Counted from the first letter of the stretch, positions 1 to 10,835 are shown. The stretch is 64,000 nt of DNA from Blastobasis lacticolella (GCA_905147135.1 LR990041.1:1240001-1304000); one strand, 5' to 3'. Translations and numbers: made by a program. The notes: generated by a model from the letters alone, not told the origin.

Positions 1-105
1 CGATCTCCAATCGCATGATACCACCCTCTAGAATGAGGTCACAATATCCGAAATGCATATTGTGACGTCATTCCAGAGGGGTGGGATCGTGCCATTGGAG
101 ATCGG
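1..105. repeat. Imperfect palindrome (foldback MITE-like)
   Basis: Left arm CGATCTCCAATCGCATGATA pairs with a right arm reading CGATCTCCAATGGCACGATC on the other strand; arms of about 48 bp around an ATGCAT centre. The window edge cuts the left side, so target duplications cannot be judged. Confidence 0.6.
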
Positions 106-194
106 CGGTGCCGCTGCTGGTGTGAGTTTAGATGTTGGCTAGCATGTCAACTTCTTTTTCCCGTACGTTTAAGGAGTTTTTTTTTTTTTATGTC

Positions 195-385
195 ATACGA
201 TAGGCAAAGAGGCAAGCGGGCCACCTGATGGAAAGTGGTCACCACTGCCTACAGACATTAGCAATACCGAGACTATCGCCAATGTGTTGCCCACCTCTAT
301 AACACGTTACTCTGGCAGCAAATAGGCAAATATCCCTCCACTGCCAAAGCCACGGTTCCCTAAATTCCCACCCCATGGAGTTACT
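195..385 (-). mobile_element. Non-LTR (CR1-type) 3'-end fragment, variant with GGCAGTGGAGGG motif
   Basis: A run of T followed by ATGTCATACGATAGGCAAA and then GCGGGCCACCTGATGGAAAG. This is the reverse complement of the copy at 15057-15378, so it is a minus-strand, 5'-truncated insertion with its A-tail at the left. Confidence 0.65.
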
Positions 386-476
386 AATAAAATTTAAAAA
401 TATATATATTTCATGCCGAAAGTCAAACTTGAAAACCGTTTAAGTTGAGGTAAGCGGTTCAAAAATAGAACCCCTG

Positions 477-670
477 GGTACCGATTCTGGTGTGCAATGC
501 AGTTGTTATTGTGTTGCAATGTTACTGTGATGTTACTATAACTACGTTGAGGTATCGAGTCAGTCACAATAACATCGCAGCATAATCACAGCATCATCAC
601 AGCATCATCCCAGTTAAATTGCAGTTAAATCGTTAGTTGCATTCTTTCTCTCTATGGTTCAAAATCATGC
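477..670. repeat. Interspersed DNA-element fragment (family shared with 13905-14275 and 32220-32770)
   Basis: Opens GGTACCGATTCTGGTGTG, contains multiple CACAGCATCATC and GTTACTGTGATGTTAC segments and TTAAATTGCAGTTAAATCG. The same motifs occur at about 13905-14275 (both ends) and 32220-32770, with end sequences related as inverted copies. No coding capacity. Superfamily not recognised. Confidence 0.5.
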
Positions 671-1110
671 AACCATGCAAAGAGTTTCTCCATTTTAACC
701 ACAAATATATTTTTAACATATTAATTATTTGTGATTCTTAAGGCAGGTTTTCACTGCGGATCCTTACATTTTATAAAATAACGTCGCTTTACGCATCTAT
801 CTGTCTGTATCCGCTAACTCGTAAATCACGTCATGGATTTTAATGCGGTATTTACTATGATTTAGATAATTTATTCTGGAAGGTTTATATGTCATCATCA
901 TCATCTTGGCAATATAGTCGGGGTCAGCCTTGGGCCCGAATATGGCGAAACAGGTAATTACACTGGAGCGACATCTAACCTCCATGACTTTCTTTATAGG
1001 GGAACCTCAAAAGATTATTTTCGCGGGTTTCGGCAGGCACGGGATAAAGCAGAAACTAGATTAAGCAGAATCGTATTTACGGCAGAAGTGTAGATGAGCA
1101 AAAAACTTGA

Positions 1111-1665
1111 TTGGATCATGGTTTGTCAGTCAGTCGTCAGAATAATTTTCAGATGCATAGTCTTGATGACAGAAGATGGGTGTCAGACTTGTGTGTTTTG
1201 CAAAAAATTGTGAATGGCAGCTTGGATGGCGGGCTATTGGGAAATCTACGATTTAAAGTACCGATAAGGTCTGTACGTACACCACAGTTGTTCGATATAC
1301 CATCTTCAAATAACAATGTCTCACACAATAGTCCCTTATTAAGAATGTGCCACAACTTTAACACAATATGTGCTCCCATCGACATATTCGATACAAATCC
1401 ACAGATATTTAAAACCTTTCTAAATAAAGTTAAAAAGTGTGAAAAATAATTTAATGTAGGTAGGTAATTTTCTGTAACTGCATGCACTCTCAGTACTTTT
1501 TCTTATCATCACCTTTGTCAATGTTTTTTTTTTAAATGTTGTGTACAATTGTAATTGGGCATCAAATTTGTAACGGTTTAGAGATTAGAGCTGTTAGATA
1601 TAAGACGATAATTTGTTGTCTGTTATTGTACCTACTTATCTAAAATAAAATAAAATAAAAATATG
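1111..1665 (+). pseudogene. Non-LTR reverse-transcriptase C-terminal fragment with (AAAAT)n tail
   Basis: An open frame at 1111-1449 reads DRRWVSDLCVLQKIVNG, then NLRFKVPIRSVRTPQLFDIP and HNSPLLRMCHNFN. This is the pattern of the extreme C-terminus of insect non-LTR polyproteins (variable head, then FxVPxRxTR, then NSPxxRM). About 200 bases of 3' UTR and an AAAATAAAATAAAATAAAAA tail at 1639-1661 follow. Only the last part of the element is present, so it is a dead 5'-truncated copy. Confidence 0.7.
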
Positions 1666-1978
1666 CTGGTTTTTCCCTTACAGTAAGAGCAGGGCAAGCG
1701 GACTTTCTTCGGGGTTAAAGTCTTTAACCGGGTCCGCTGTCTACCCGGTAAACCAAACCCATTTAACGTAACCATATTAATATTCTGAGGCCTAATACAG
1801 AAGGCGATCCTCCTGCGCGTCGTCCTATCCTAGTATGGTCTTATTTCATTGCTTGTAAAATTAACTCGATATTGTGGCTTTCTACATACGGCGACTACCG
1901 TCTACACAACCCGTTCACAAGAATGGAAAAGTCTACTGCTATAAATACATATAGGTAATGCTAGTCCCTTGGTGTTGC

Positions 1979-2110
1979 TATGTGGTATCCCGCAGAGTAG
2001 AATAGTACCAACCCCTTACTCTCGTGGGTGTCGTATAAGGCGACTTATGTTTCAGAGTCTCCGTAGGCTGGGAAATGGGCAGCACGTTTTCCATTTCTAT
2101 ATTGTCCAGA
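1979..2110 (+). mobile_element. Repeat family 3 fragment
   Basis: Matches the start of the family seen at 33510-33757, 43711-43965 and 53577-53820 (motifs GTATCCCGCAGAGTAGAATAG, ACCAACCCCTTAC, GTGGGTGTCGTATAAGGCGAC). It is truncated after the CCATTTCTATATTG motif. Confidence 0.6.
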
Positions 2111-2479
2111 TAAAACCGCATGAAAATCCATTTAGGAGTTTTTGAGTTTATCGCGAACAAGCAGACAGGGACTTTTGTTTTATGATATGTAGTGATGTTG
2201 AAACAGATTACAGTGGAAACCTGGCTTTATCAAATAAATCATACGAAAGAGGTCAAGTAACGGAAAAATTGACAATAAATCTATGGTTGGCTGTCATTGT
2301 AACCAATCAAACAATATTGTATTGTTCTCAAATAATTGATATATTTAATGTATTTATTCTAATGTAACTGATTACATGTGTAAAAAGTACACATCCATCA
2401 CAATAATACATAATTCCCAGTGCGCCTTTAGACAAAGCTCTAAGGAAATGGTAACGTACCCTGTTTCATCAATAAAGCT

Positions 2480-2832
2480 CGTCATCTTGGCATTAATGTC
2501 CCGGTTGTGCTCTCGCGCACGAGGGCCCTGGGTCCGCCGTGACCATGATCCAGGATTTGGCAGATCATATAATTACAGTGGAACAATTGCCATCTGACCT
2601 CCGTAACCCTGCTAAAAGAGGAACTCGGCCAGATTGGATCATGGTTGCACATTCAGTCGCCTGAAAGCGCAGGTTTCATCGCGATGATTTTCATCACCGT
2701 AAGGTTATCGATTAGTATTCAAATAATGTGCATTACTCAAAAAGAGTAATTGGTACAGGGCCGCAGTGGGATTTGAACCCTCGGTACCTTGCGCTTACGA
2801 TTCCGATACCTTAACCACTAGGCCACCGCTTC
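2480..2832 (-). mobile_element. SINE1 (tRNA-headed), near full length
   Basis: On the minus strand it has a tRNA-like head with GGTGGCCTAGTGGTTAAGGT (A box) and a GGTTCAAATCC-like B box, a body with CTCTTTTTGAGTAATG, then GACCTCC/CAGATGG, and the tail AACCGGGACATTAATGCCAAGATGA. It is diverged from the other copies and cannot be functional as a tRNA. Confidence 0.8.
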
Positions 2833-3169
2833 TAGGTTGTGCATTTTATTTTATAGGCTTAAATTGTCCAAGTCAGACAACACCAAATAAGTTGGATCTT
2901 TCCATAAAAGTCCTATCCTTTCTATTCTAAACCTACTATACAACGGAGAAGGATTGAAGCTTCAATAGAAGCGCTGTGTGCCAGACCCGGTTGAAGATAT
3001 ATGTAATGCTAAGCTGACCGCTAAGGCTATCCCCATGCTTTCAATGGCTGCTGCCCATTTGTGGGTCAGATATACTAACAGATCACCAGAAAATAGGCCC
3101 GATGGAGGCATTACTGGTGATCGCTGATGAGCTGATGCTCTAGGTGACCTAGGAGTTGTTAATTAATAA

Positions 3170-3335
3170 TGAATTTCATTATTTTGGAGGTCACCGACCA
3201 GCGTGAAGAATTGCCAGCTTAAAGTGGGCAGGGCAAATAGCCGACAGAAGATGAAACAAGAACAAATGACCTATAGGACAGTAAAGTTCTTGAGTGACGA
3301 CCACGTACCGGAAGACGCATCGTGTTAACTAATCA
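3170..3335 (+). mobile_element. RTE-like LINE 3' coding fragment
   Basis: GGAGGTCACCGACCAGCGTG and AGTGACGACCACGTACCGGA resemble the region after the RT domain in lepidopteran endonuclease-RT elements. It is frameshifted and very short, so the call is weak. Confidence 0.35.
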
Positions 3336-3399
3336 TAACAATTACAAATACGAGTATGTACCACTTCCCGCTATCTATTTACAATGTTTATTTTTATTA

Positions 3400-3515
3400 G
3401 ACTAGCCAGGCACTTGACGGCCATCTCACAGGTAGCGTGTTCCATTCCTTAGCCATAGGCATTATAAAGGTTGAACAAACGCGTCTCGGGCGGATAGCTA
3501 GAAGATCCACGACAA
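3400..3515 (-). mobile_element. Jockey-like LINE tail fragment
   Basis: On the plus strand it reads GACTAGCCAGGCACTTGACG and CATTCCTTAGCC, the reverse of the tail seen at 25185-25370, 49525-49695 and 63770-63980 (family 4). Confidence 0.5.
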
Positions 3516-3774
3516 AAGATGATGCGTTCGTCTGAATCGCATTTCCCGATGACGGAAAGGGGCCAGCTGAACGAGACTATTACCGACCGACTGTGCAGAC
3601 CGACAGACGTGCAACACTATGCCGATGTTCGATGCTCTGCAGCTTACTATGAATCAATTGCGGATCATAAATTATCTTCTTTGCACATTTTTCCACCGAA
3701 TCCAAAGTCTGTTGGTATTTGGTTGATCCATTAGCGTAGAATATTTATTTTATATCTAAGTATATCGTAAAATA

Positions 3775-4122
3775 GAGCGTCGGTGGCCGGGCGGCTGAGT
3801 ATTCGACTCGTAAGCGAGAGGTACCGGGTTCGAATCCCGCTGCGGCCATGTACCAATGACTCTTTTCTGAGTTATGTATATTAGTTGAATTCTTACCGAT
3901 GCTCTTAGGGTGAGGGAAAACATCGTGATGAAACCTACAAATTCAGGCAAATGAATTTGTAACCATGATCCAATCTGGTCAGGTTCCCCTCATAGCAGGG
4001 TCACGGAGGTCAGATGGTAGTCGCTCCATTGTAATTACCTGATCGCCAAATCCTGGATCATGTTCAAGGCGGACCCCAGGCCCTCGTCCTCGAGAGCACA
4101 ACCGGGACATTCACGCTAAGAT
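3775..4122 (+). mobile_element. SINE1, near full length
   Basis: GAGCGTCGGTGGCCGGGCGG head, GGTTCGAATCCCGCTGCGGCC B box, full body and the CGGGACATTCACGCTAAGATG tail. Confidence 0.82.
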
Positions 4123-4454
4123 GTTTTCTTTTCGTAAAACTATGCTCCACAGTTCTGTATTACATTTTCAGAACTACATTTTTGTTATAGCTATTTTTAT
4201 ATTGAAGCTAACCATACAGCTGCAACTGATAAGACAACGTCTCCATCGCCCAGATCCGATTCCCAAGGGTCAACACATGGTATGTAATAAAATTATTTAA
4301 TACTGATGTTTATTGTTCGTCAATCTAACTAAAATAAACGACAGCAGTAAGAGTACTTGTCCTCTATATACTTACTAACCGCAATCTTTTCACGCATTTG
4401 TCTGTCACACACATGTTGTGTCAGCTTTTCTTTTGTCAACCAATTAGAAAGTTC

Positions 4455-4534
4455 TTGGTGGGATTGTCCCGGTTGTGTGTTCGCGCACGAGAGCCCAGGG
4501 TCGGTCTTGACCATAATCCAGGATTTGGCAATTT
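4455..4534 (-). mobile_element. SINE1 3' fragment
   Basis: Only the last 80 or so bases (GTCCCGGTTGTG … ATCCAGGATTTGGCA on the plus strand). It sits next to the left arm of the long inverted repeat. Confidence 0.65.
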
Positions 4535-4589
4535 AATCTATCTGAAGGAAAACGACGACTGGTAATGACATCCTGAATGACATTTGCAA

Positions 4590-6510
4590 AGATGGTAATT
4601 TTAGGCTGAGGAAGGGAATGACAATTCCCTTTTTTTCCAGAGCATTTTTTTGCCAAGTTTTTAGTTAGTCGTAGCGTGATTTCCATCCTCGTTTTCCCCA
4701 ATTCCTGAATTGTGCCGCTATCGTAATTTCCATTTGCATTTTTTTAATTGAAGTATTTTTACTTCTCTATAAATTTTCGCAGATTACCCCAGTTGAAATT
4801 ACCGGGAGGACTTAAACCTGTACATGGACCTCGACTTTATTTTGGTCCTTGCGCCGTATTATTGAACTGTTCGAATTGAATTAGTATGCGATTTAGCTAC
4901 CTGTTTCTTTCAACCTTGTTGTAAATTACGACGAGTATGAAAGAGATAAGTAGCTAATTCGCATACGAATCTAGTCCAAACGGTAAAAAATGCGGGTCTT
5001 GATCCTTGTTTTGGTCCTGGTCCTTGTTCTGGACTTGGTCCTTGTTCTGGTCCTGTTCCTTGATCTTGTCCTTGCACCGTATATTTGAACCTTTCGAATT
5101 GAACTCGTGTAAGAATTAGCTACCTGTCTCTTTCAAACTTGTAGTAAATTGCAACGAGTGTGAAAGTATCACTCGCATACGAATCTAGTCAGAAAGGTTT
5201 AAAAATGCGGTTCCTGGATCTGAGCCTGGAGCTGGACCTGGACCTGGACTTTGTTCTGGTTCTGGTCCTTGATCTTGTTCTTGCGCCGTATATTTGAACC
5301 GTTCGAATTGAATTCGTATGCGAATTAACTACCTATATCATTCACACTTGTGATAAATTGCAACAAGTATGAAAAACATAGGTGGCTAATTCCCATACAA
5401 ATGTACTCAGAACGGGTTAAAAATGCGGCTCCTGGATCTGCGCCTGGACCTGGACCTAGTCCTTGTTCTGGTCCTGGTCCTTGATTTTGTCCTTGCACCG
5501 TATATTTGAACCTATCGATTTGAATTCGTATGCAAATTAGCTACCTGTCTCTTTCAAACTTGTGGAAAATTGCACTGAGTGTGAAAGAGATAGACAGCTA
5601 ATTTGCATATGAATGTAATCAGAACGGTTCAAAAATGCGGCTCCTGGACCTGCGCCTGGACCTGGACCTAGTCCTTGTTCTGGTCCTGGTCCTTGATCTT
5701 TTCTTGCACCGTATATTTGAACCTTTCGAATTGAACTCGTGGACGAATTAGCTACCTGTCTCTTTCAAACTTGTAGTAAATTGCAACGAGTATGAAAGAG
5801 ATAGGTAGCAAATTCGCATACGAATCTAGACAGTAAGGTTTAAAAATGCGGCTCCTGGATCTGCGCCTGGAGCTGGACCTGGACCTGGACTTTTTTCTGG
5901 TCCTGGTCCTTGATCTTGTCCTTGCGCCGCATATTTGAACCGTTCGAATTGAATTTGTATGCAAATTAGCTACCTATATCTTTCACACTTATGACAAACT
6001 GCAACGAGTATGAAAAACATAGGTAGCTACTTCGCATACGACTGTAATCAGAACGGGTTAAAAATGCGGCTCCTGGATCTGCGCCTGGACCTAAACCTGG
6101 ACTTTGTTCTTTTCCTGTCGCCGTATTTTTGAACTGTTTGAATTAAATTCGGATGTGAATTAGCTACCTATCTCTTACACACTTGTGGCTCCAATTGCGA
6201 CGAGTGTGAAAAATATAGGTAGCTAATTTACATACGAATGTAATAAAAACGGTTCAAAAATACGACCTAGACCAGCGTCCTTATTCTGGTCCACGTTTCT
6301 GGTAATTACAACTGGGGAAATCTGCTGAAGAAAAATTTGTAGAGAATAGAAATTCATTGTTGTAAAAGTCATGAACGGGGAAAAATGCGATTGGAAATTA
6401 CGCTACTGGCAAAATTAAGGAATGCGGAAAAACTGGAATAGAAATTACGCTACTGGTAAAGCATTGAAAAAAGGGGCACTGGGAAAATAATGGGAATGGA
6501 ACAAATGTCA
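4590..6510. mobile_element. Long-inverted-repeat element carrying a palindromic tandem array
   Basis: The left arm (about 4590-4808) and right arm (about 6298-6510) are imperfect inverted copies. TTCTCTATAAATTTT / GCAGATTACCCCAGTTG at the left pairs with GCAGATTTCCCCAGTTG and CTCTACAAATTT from the right. Further out, CGCTATCGTAATTTCCATTTG pairs with GTAGCGTAATTTCCAATCG, and GACATTTG pairs with GACATTTG. Between them are seven tandem units (4809-6297). No transposase frame is seen, so it would be non-autonomous. Superfamily unknown. Confidence 0.6.
4840..6290. repeat. Tandem array of about seven 193-222-bp units, each with a large palindrome
   Basis: Unit landmarks (GAATTCGTATGCGAATTAGC-like) occur near 4877, 5099, 5309, 5523, 5732, 5951 and 6144. 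Each unit has (i) two arms of about 40 bases, ATTAGCTACCTATCTCTTTC and the inverse GAAAGAGATAGGTAGCTAAT, around a spacer of about 20 bases (TAAATTGCAACGAG), and (ii) a degenerate CTGGACCTGGACCTGG / GGTCCTTGTTCTGGTCC tract. Open frames through tract (ii) (Arg/Ser on one strand) are low-complexity artefacts. Confidence 0.85.
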
Positions 6511-7419
6511 ATAAGATATCACACTCCCCCCGCTGGGCTAATCTGAATATTGCCTGGAGAACACCAAAAATATTCTGGGGTAATCTTGAAGATTTCACAG
6601 AAAATTTCACCAAACGACTAGTCAATGGTTGCGGTTAGACAATGTTAAATACTAATGGTACGTGATTACCTTCCAAGTGTTTTAATGAACACATAATATA
6701 GGTTGTTCCTAGATAATTCTGAAAGTTATTAATCTCGAATTTAATAAGTTAGCTGACCGAAAGACGATGATTACCGTAATGATTACAGTGAATCAGCTTA
6801 AAACCACTTTTATCACGCTAAGAACACTACTCGAGAACGTATATTCTTTTTCTGCTTTCATCCCATGTCTCGCCTTGAGACGTATAGCGGATGGGATGAC
6901 TGACGGCGGCATGGCGGCAACCGACGCTCTGAGGCTATTCATAATTTAAATAATTACACTTTAATAAACATGTGTTGACTGTATCCTATTTATTGCAGTT
7001 TATTTATAAATTATGAAGAAAATACGTCTTTTTTAACATCTACTACAATATAAAAAGTAGCTCTTTATCGTAATGCAGCTCGACCTTCAGTACCTCGCCG
7101 TCCTATACGTCGTCGCCCACGGCAGCAAGCAACGAGTGTAACATGTAAGATTGCAAATAACTTTATTATAATTTTTATTAAAATTATGTCTAAATCATAC
7201 GGTAATCAGTATAGTATTATTAAAGTCCTGCATAGTAGGTACCGTCTAGTTAAATAACATGCAAATAAGCGTCGCAAAACTAGTACGGCGCGGGCGCACC
7301 GGTGAACAACACTAGCCGTTCTCCCTAATACTGGTGTGCAAGAGGTCATCTATCTATACATAGTACTAGTGGGCCCGGCGCAACTCCATTCGCGTGGCGT
7401 CCTATCAACCTTACTCTAC

Positions 7420-7745
7420 ACTTACCCTACCCTACACCTACCCTACGCCTACCGTACGCCTACCCTACACCTATCTTACGTCTACCATACATCTGCACCT
7501 ACCACATGCGCTTATTACATTTGACTAAATTGAGTAACTAAATTCAGAAGCATCACTTATATTATGTTACGTGTCGCTCCGCTTTTCACAAGCCGTGATA
7601 TGAAAATTGACCTTATGTAATGAGCAATACATTTCACTTTGTATTGCTCTCACGCTTTTTGCTTCTGAATTTAGTCAAATATAATCAGCGCATAACACCT
7701 ACCCTATACCTACCCTACACCTATCCCACACCTACCCTACCCTTT
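7420..7745. repeat. 11-bp minisatellite (TACCCTACACC) split by a hairpin insert
   Basis: Imperfect 11-mers TACCCTACACC/TACCCTACGCC run at about 7420-7508 and resume at about 7697-7745. They are interrupted by a segment whose ends are inverted (GCGCTTATTACATTTGACTA against TAGTCAAATATAATCAGCGC). The unit is not the insect telomere repeat TTAGG. Confidence 0.65.
7508..7696. mobile_element. Hairpin MITE-like insert in the minisatellite
   Basis: Terminal inverted sequences GCGCTTATTACATTTGACTA and, on the other strand, GCGCTGATTATATTTGACTA, followed inside by AATTCAGAAGCA / TGCTTCTGAATT. No coding capacity. A related end (GCTCTCACGCTTTTTGCTTT … TTTAGTCAAATG) recurs at 7920-7972. Confidence 0.55.
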
Positions 7746-8089
7746 TTTGTGCGGACAATTAGAAAACCAACAAAAACAAGAATAAATTTCTGTTGGTTTT
7801 TGATACGTTGGGATATATTATTGCAATTTTCCTATATAGGAATATCTATTTATTTTGAAGATATTCTTAGGAAATATAAAATAGACCTAATTTCATGGAA
7901 AAAAAATCCAGTTTAATTTGCTCTCACGCTTTTTGCTTTTGAACTTTGTATTGTATTTAGTCAAATGTAGTAATTGCATTAGTCTTAATATTTTATATTA
8001 TCGTCATATTATTATTATTACAGATACCACAAGAAACAAATGAAAGAAGCCCAATAACATTTTTCAAGACACATTAAAGTTGATCATTA

Positions 8090-8235
8090 CTGTTTATTCT
8101 CATAGGCTTTAAGAATTTGGTTAATAACACTACACTTTCATCACACATATTATCGGGTTTGTTACCACGGTCAGTATTGTTTTACGTCGAAATTTCGGCG
8201 CAGTTACATGCGTCATGGTCACGCGTATGGTGCCG
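8090..8235 (-). repeat. Family 5 (ATATTATCGGGTTTGTTACC) repeat copy
   Basis: Reads CTACACTTTCATCACACATA then TTATCGGGTTTGTTACCACG, and ends near GCATGTAACTGCGCCGAAAT on the other strand. Related copies occur at 28868-28950, 47049-47180, 57930-58035 and 60490-60620. It is probably the 3' end of a non-LTR or SINE family. Confidence 0.5.
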
Positions 8236-8435
8236 CCTTATGAAGTCGGTCATAATATCTGTCCGCCCTCTTTCGGATTCAACGATTGCCCTCACTATGA
8301 GTTCTTGAACCACTACCATTGTTACTCGCATCGTTTCCACTATTAAAATTATTGTATTTGGTTATTTCTATTGCCTTCCGCATTAGACGTGTTACATAGA
8401 GTGGCGATCCGTCGACAGTACTTGGGGGTTATTAA

Positions 8436-8596
8436 TTATGGGTTTCGCTCTAAGTCAGGTGATGTGCTGTATCTGACTTCTGTACGTCTTTTATTTTTTA
8501 CATCTCAAATGTGTCGACGATCATTCTTTTGGTTTAACCGATTCATTTTGAAGACACAAGGAGTATGACACCTGACTTTGAGCGAAACCAATCATT
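8436..8596. mobile_element. Short MITE with inverted termini
   Basis: GGGTTTCGCTCTAAGTCAGG at the left pairs with a right end that reads GGTTTCGCTCAAAGTCAGGT on the minus strand; total length about 160 bp, non-coding. Confidence 0.6.
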
Positions 8597-8712
8597 GGAT
8601 CGACTTATAACATATACAGCTAAAACATTTTGTGAATTGAACAATCTGCAGATTTTAGATATTCTGCTAAAGATTGAGCCCAAAGATGATTTAAATAGTC
8701 TACCTTGTTTGT

Positions 8713-9183
8713 GGTGGTGTAAACAGACCGCTAGCATTAATTAAAACCTCATATTCTACCCATGAAACTGAACAACTTTCCCTAAGAAACATACCCACGG
8801 AAACTCATAGTTTAGACAGAAATCGAGATTCTTTAAAAAAGTTGTATTTTTGTACTAAAAAAATATCTAGTATCGATAACTACATCATTCACAATTATTT
8901 AGACACTCAAAGTTCAAATTTAAGTTGAAATAAATGCAGTTTAAGTAAAAGCACGCAATGTAAAGCGTGAAGGCCGGCCGGCCGCGCGGGGTCAGTGGCT
9001 ACTAATCACGTGGGCGAACGAGAGGCGTACGCCAGACGATGTACATTGCGCGTCGCAATTAATTATTTATTTTAGGTAGCGAAATTTAGAAGTCATTTCC
9101 GCGGGTATGTTTCTTGGGGAAAGTTGTTCAGTTTCATGAGTAGAATATGGGGTTTCAATTAATGCTAGCGGTCTTTTTACACC
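8713..9183. mobile_element. 471-bp MITE with terminal inverted repeats of about 85 bp
   Basis: The left end GGTGTAAACAGACCGCTAGC matches the reverse complement of the right end GGTGTAAAAAGACCGCTAGC, and the match continues for about 85 bases (through CATGAAACTGAACAACTTTC). Flanking 8-mers TTGTTTGT (8705-8712) and TTGTATGT (9184-9191) look like an 8-bp target duplication with one mismatch, which suggests a hAT-type family. The interior has a GC-rich GGCCGGCCGGCCGCGCGGGG stretch. Confidence 0.7.
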
Positions 9184-9833
9184 TTGTATGTATAGATATT
9201 TAAACTAAATATTTTCAAATTCATGTTTAAAGTATTTCTGTAAAAACTTATAACTAAAATTTTAGATACCTAATTTTATTTCCTATTTTGTATACATCTA
9301 CCTTGGTATTGCTTGTTGTATACATATTAAAGAATGCTGTACATTACTGTTATCACTGCTGAATTGTATAACTTTACCTACGCATAAGCTGTATTTTGTT
9401 ATTTCAAGTAGTGCCTTTCAGAATAAATACATAAATAAATAGTAAATAAAAAATATAATGGTTTGGATTTCGTAATTTTTTTAAATCATTTTCCTTTGGG
9501 TCGTATGGTGTTAGGAAACCTTGAAAAGCATACGAAAAACTTATATCTTAGCCATATCGGCCACTGCGCCTTTTAAATCGAAATTTAAAAAGTAATGTTT
9601 TTGTTTTTGAACTCTGATCAATATTTTCGGCAAAACTTAGTTAAATGAGAAACCAAGATCTGACAAAACACATAATTTGTATGTTTGTATGTAAATCCTC
9701 TTGACGCAAGTTCTTTAATTCTTACCTTTATGTTTCTAATGTTTTTTACAATTACTTTCACACCTAGGAAAATACTGTATTGTTAACCGAATCCGAAATT
9801 ACTTTTGGAAAGGGCTGTAACAGTCAGATCCAT

Positions 9834-9897
9834 AACAGAAATTAAATTCATCATTTCAATTTCTTCCCGCCGGGGAATCAAACCCGTGGCTTCCCAC
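9834..9897 (-). mobile_element. SINE2 fragment
   Basis: CAGAAATTAAATTCATCATT followed by TCAATTTCTTCCCGCCGGGG. This is the central part of SINE2 on the minus strand. Confidence 0.6.
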
Positions 9898-9904
9898 ATC
9901 TCCT

Positions 9905-10030
9905 ACACGCATAGAAGAGGCCCACTGCTGGGCATATGCCTCCCCCAGAGATCTCCACAAAGGCCGGTCCTGTGCTTTCCGCATCCAGGTGGTACCTGCG
10001 ATCCTTACAAGGTCGTCGCTCCACCTTGTG
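9905..10030 (-). mobile_element. LINE 3' coding fragment
   Basis: Contains GAGGCCCACTGCTGGGCATA and TGCGATCCTTACAAGGTCGT, motifs common downstream of the RT domain of lepidopteran endonuclease-RT elements (Trp-rich region, read on the minus strand). Short and interrupted. Confidence 0.45.
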
Positions 10031-10409
10031 AGTTCACTTGACCAGTAACTTCAGTATTTTATGATGTAGGTAACTTAGTAGGTAGGACGGAGCAATTATA
10101 GATATTTTGTATATTTTCGGTGTTGTAAGGTTAAATGTAATCTTATACTTTACTAAACATTTATGTATTTTATAATATGACCAGAATTAGGGTGTGGGAT
10201 GACACTTTCCCATACACTATGTGGGAGCTATTGTGCCCGTAGCCCGGTCAATTGTCCACTCTTGTGAAATTATGAATATTGTTATTGTATTCAATCTGTT
10301 AACCAAAGAATTTACGTAGCTTAAAAAGCATCCTAGTAAAGACTTCTATCCTAAAAAATTTAAAATCTATGTGGAGAACCCCCTTCGGCCTGAACGAAAA
10401 CATCATAAT

Positions 10410-10835
10410 ATATTTAAGAGTATGACTCTTGTCGGTGGAGCAATCACCACTCTTTTCTCCTATCTGCCAACCTCTTCATCTCTTTATAATCTCCGGCGCT
10501 CACTTTTTCCATCACATCCTTTCAATATTCATATCTTGGCCTTCCTCTTCCTCTCTTTTCTTTAGCATTGCGTTCTATTATCACTCTTAAAAAGTTGTCA
10601 TGTCTTATTACATATCCTAGCATTTTCCAACTTCTGTTCTCAATAACTTTTAGTACTTTTAGTTTTAGTAACTTCACTAAATTCAACACTTCTTCGTTTG
10701 TCTTTTTTTCCCTCCAGCTAATCCTTTCTATTTTCCTCCAGCACCACATTTCAAATGCGTCCAATCTCTTTTTATCCTCCGCAGTCAGCGTCCACGTCTC
10801 ACTCCCGTACAGTACAATACTCCAGATAGAAACAT
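10410..10835 (-). pseudogene. RTE-like endonuclease-RT C-terminal fragment
   Basis: Minus-strand translation gives LYGSETWTLTAEDKKRLDAF, then EMWCWRKIERISW, a TNEEVLN segment, WKMLGYVIRHDN and KRGRGRPR. This is the well-known C-terminal block (WTLT … FEMWCWR … NEEV … HVLRHD … GRGRPR) of insect endonuclease/reverse-transcriptase elements. It is truncated at both ends and then frameshifted. The 10415-10545 part recurs at 36800-36940. Confidence 0.78.

Noticed and set aside
5752..5964. Arg/Ser-rich reading frame (SR-type)
   Set aside because: It is the reverse reading of the CTGGACCTGG tract in the tandem array; low complexity and not kept in other units.
4840..6290. CRISPR-like array of repeats and spacers
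   Set aside because: The units are about 210 bp with internal palindromes and no unique spacers, and the sequence is eukaryotic.
7420..7508. Interstitial telomere tract
   Set aside because: The repeat is an 11-mer TACCCTACACC, not TTAGG/CCTAA.
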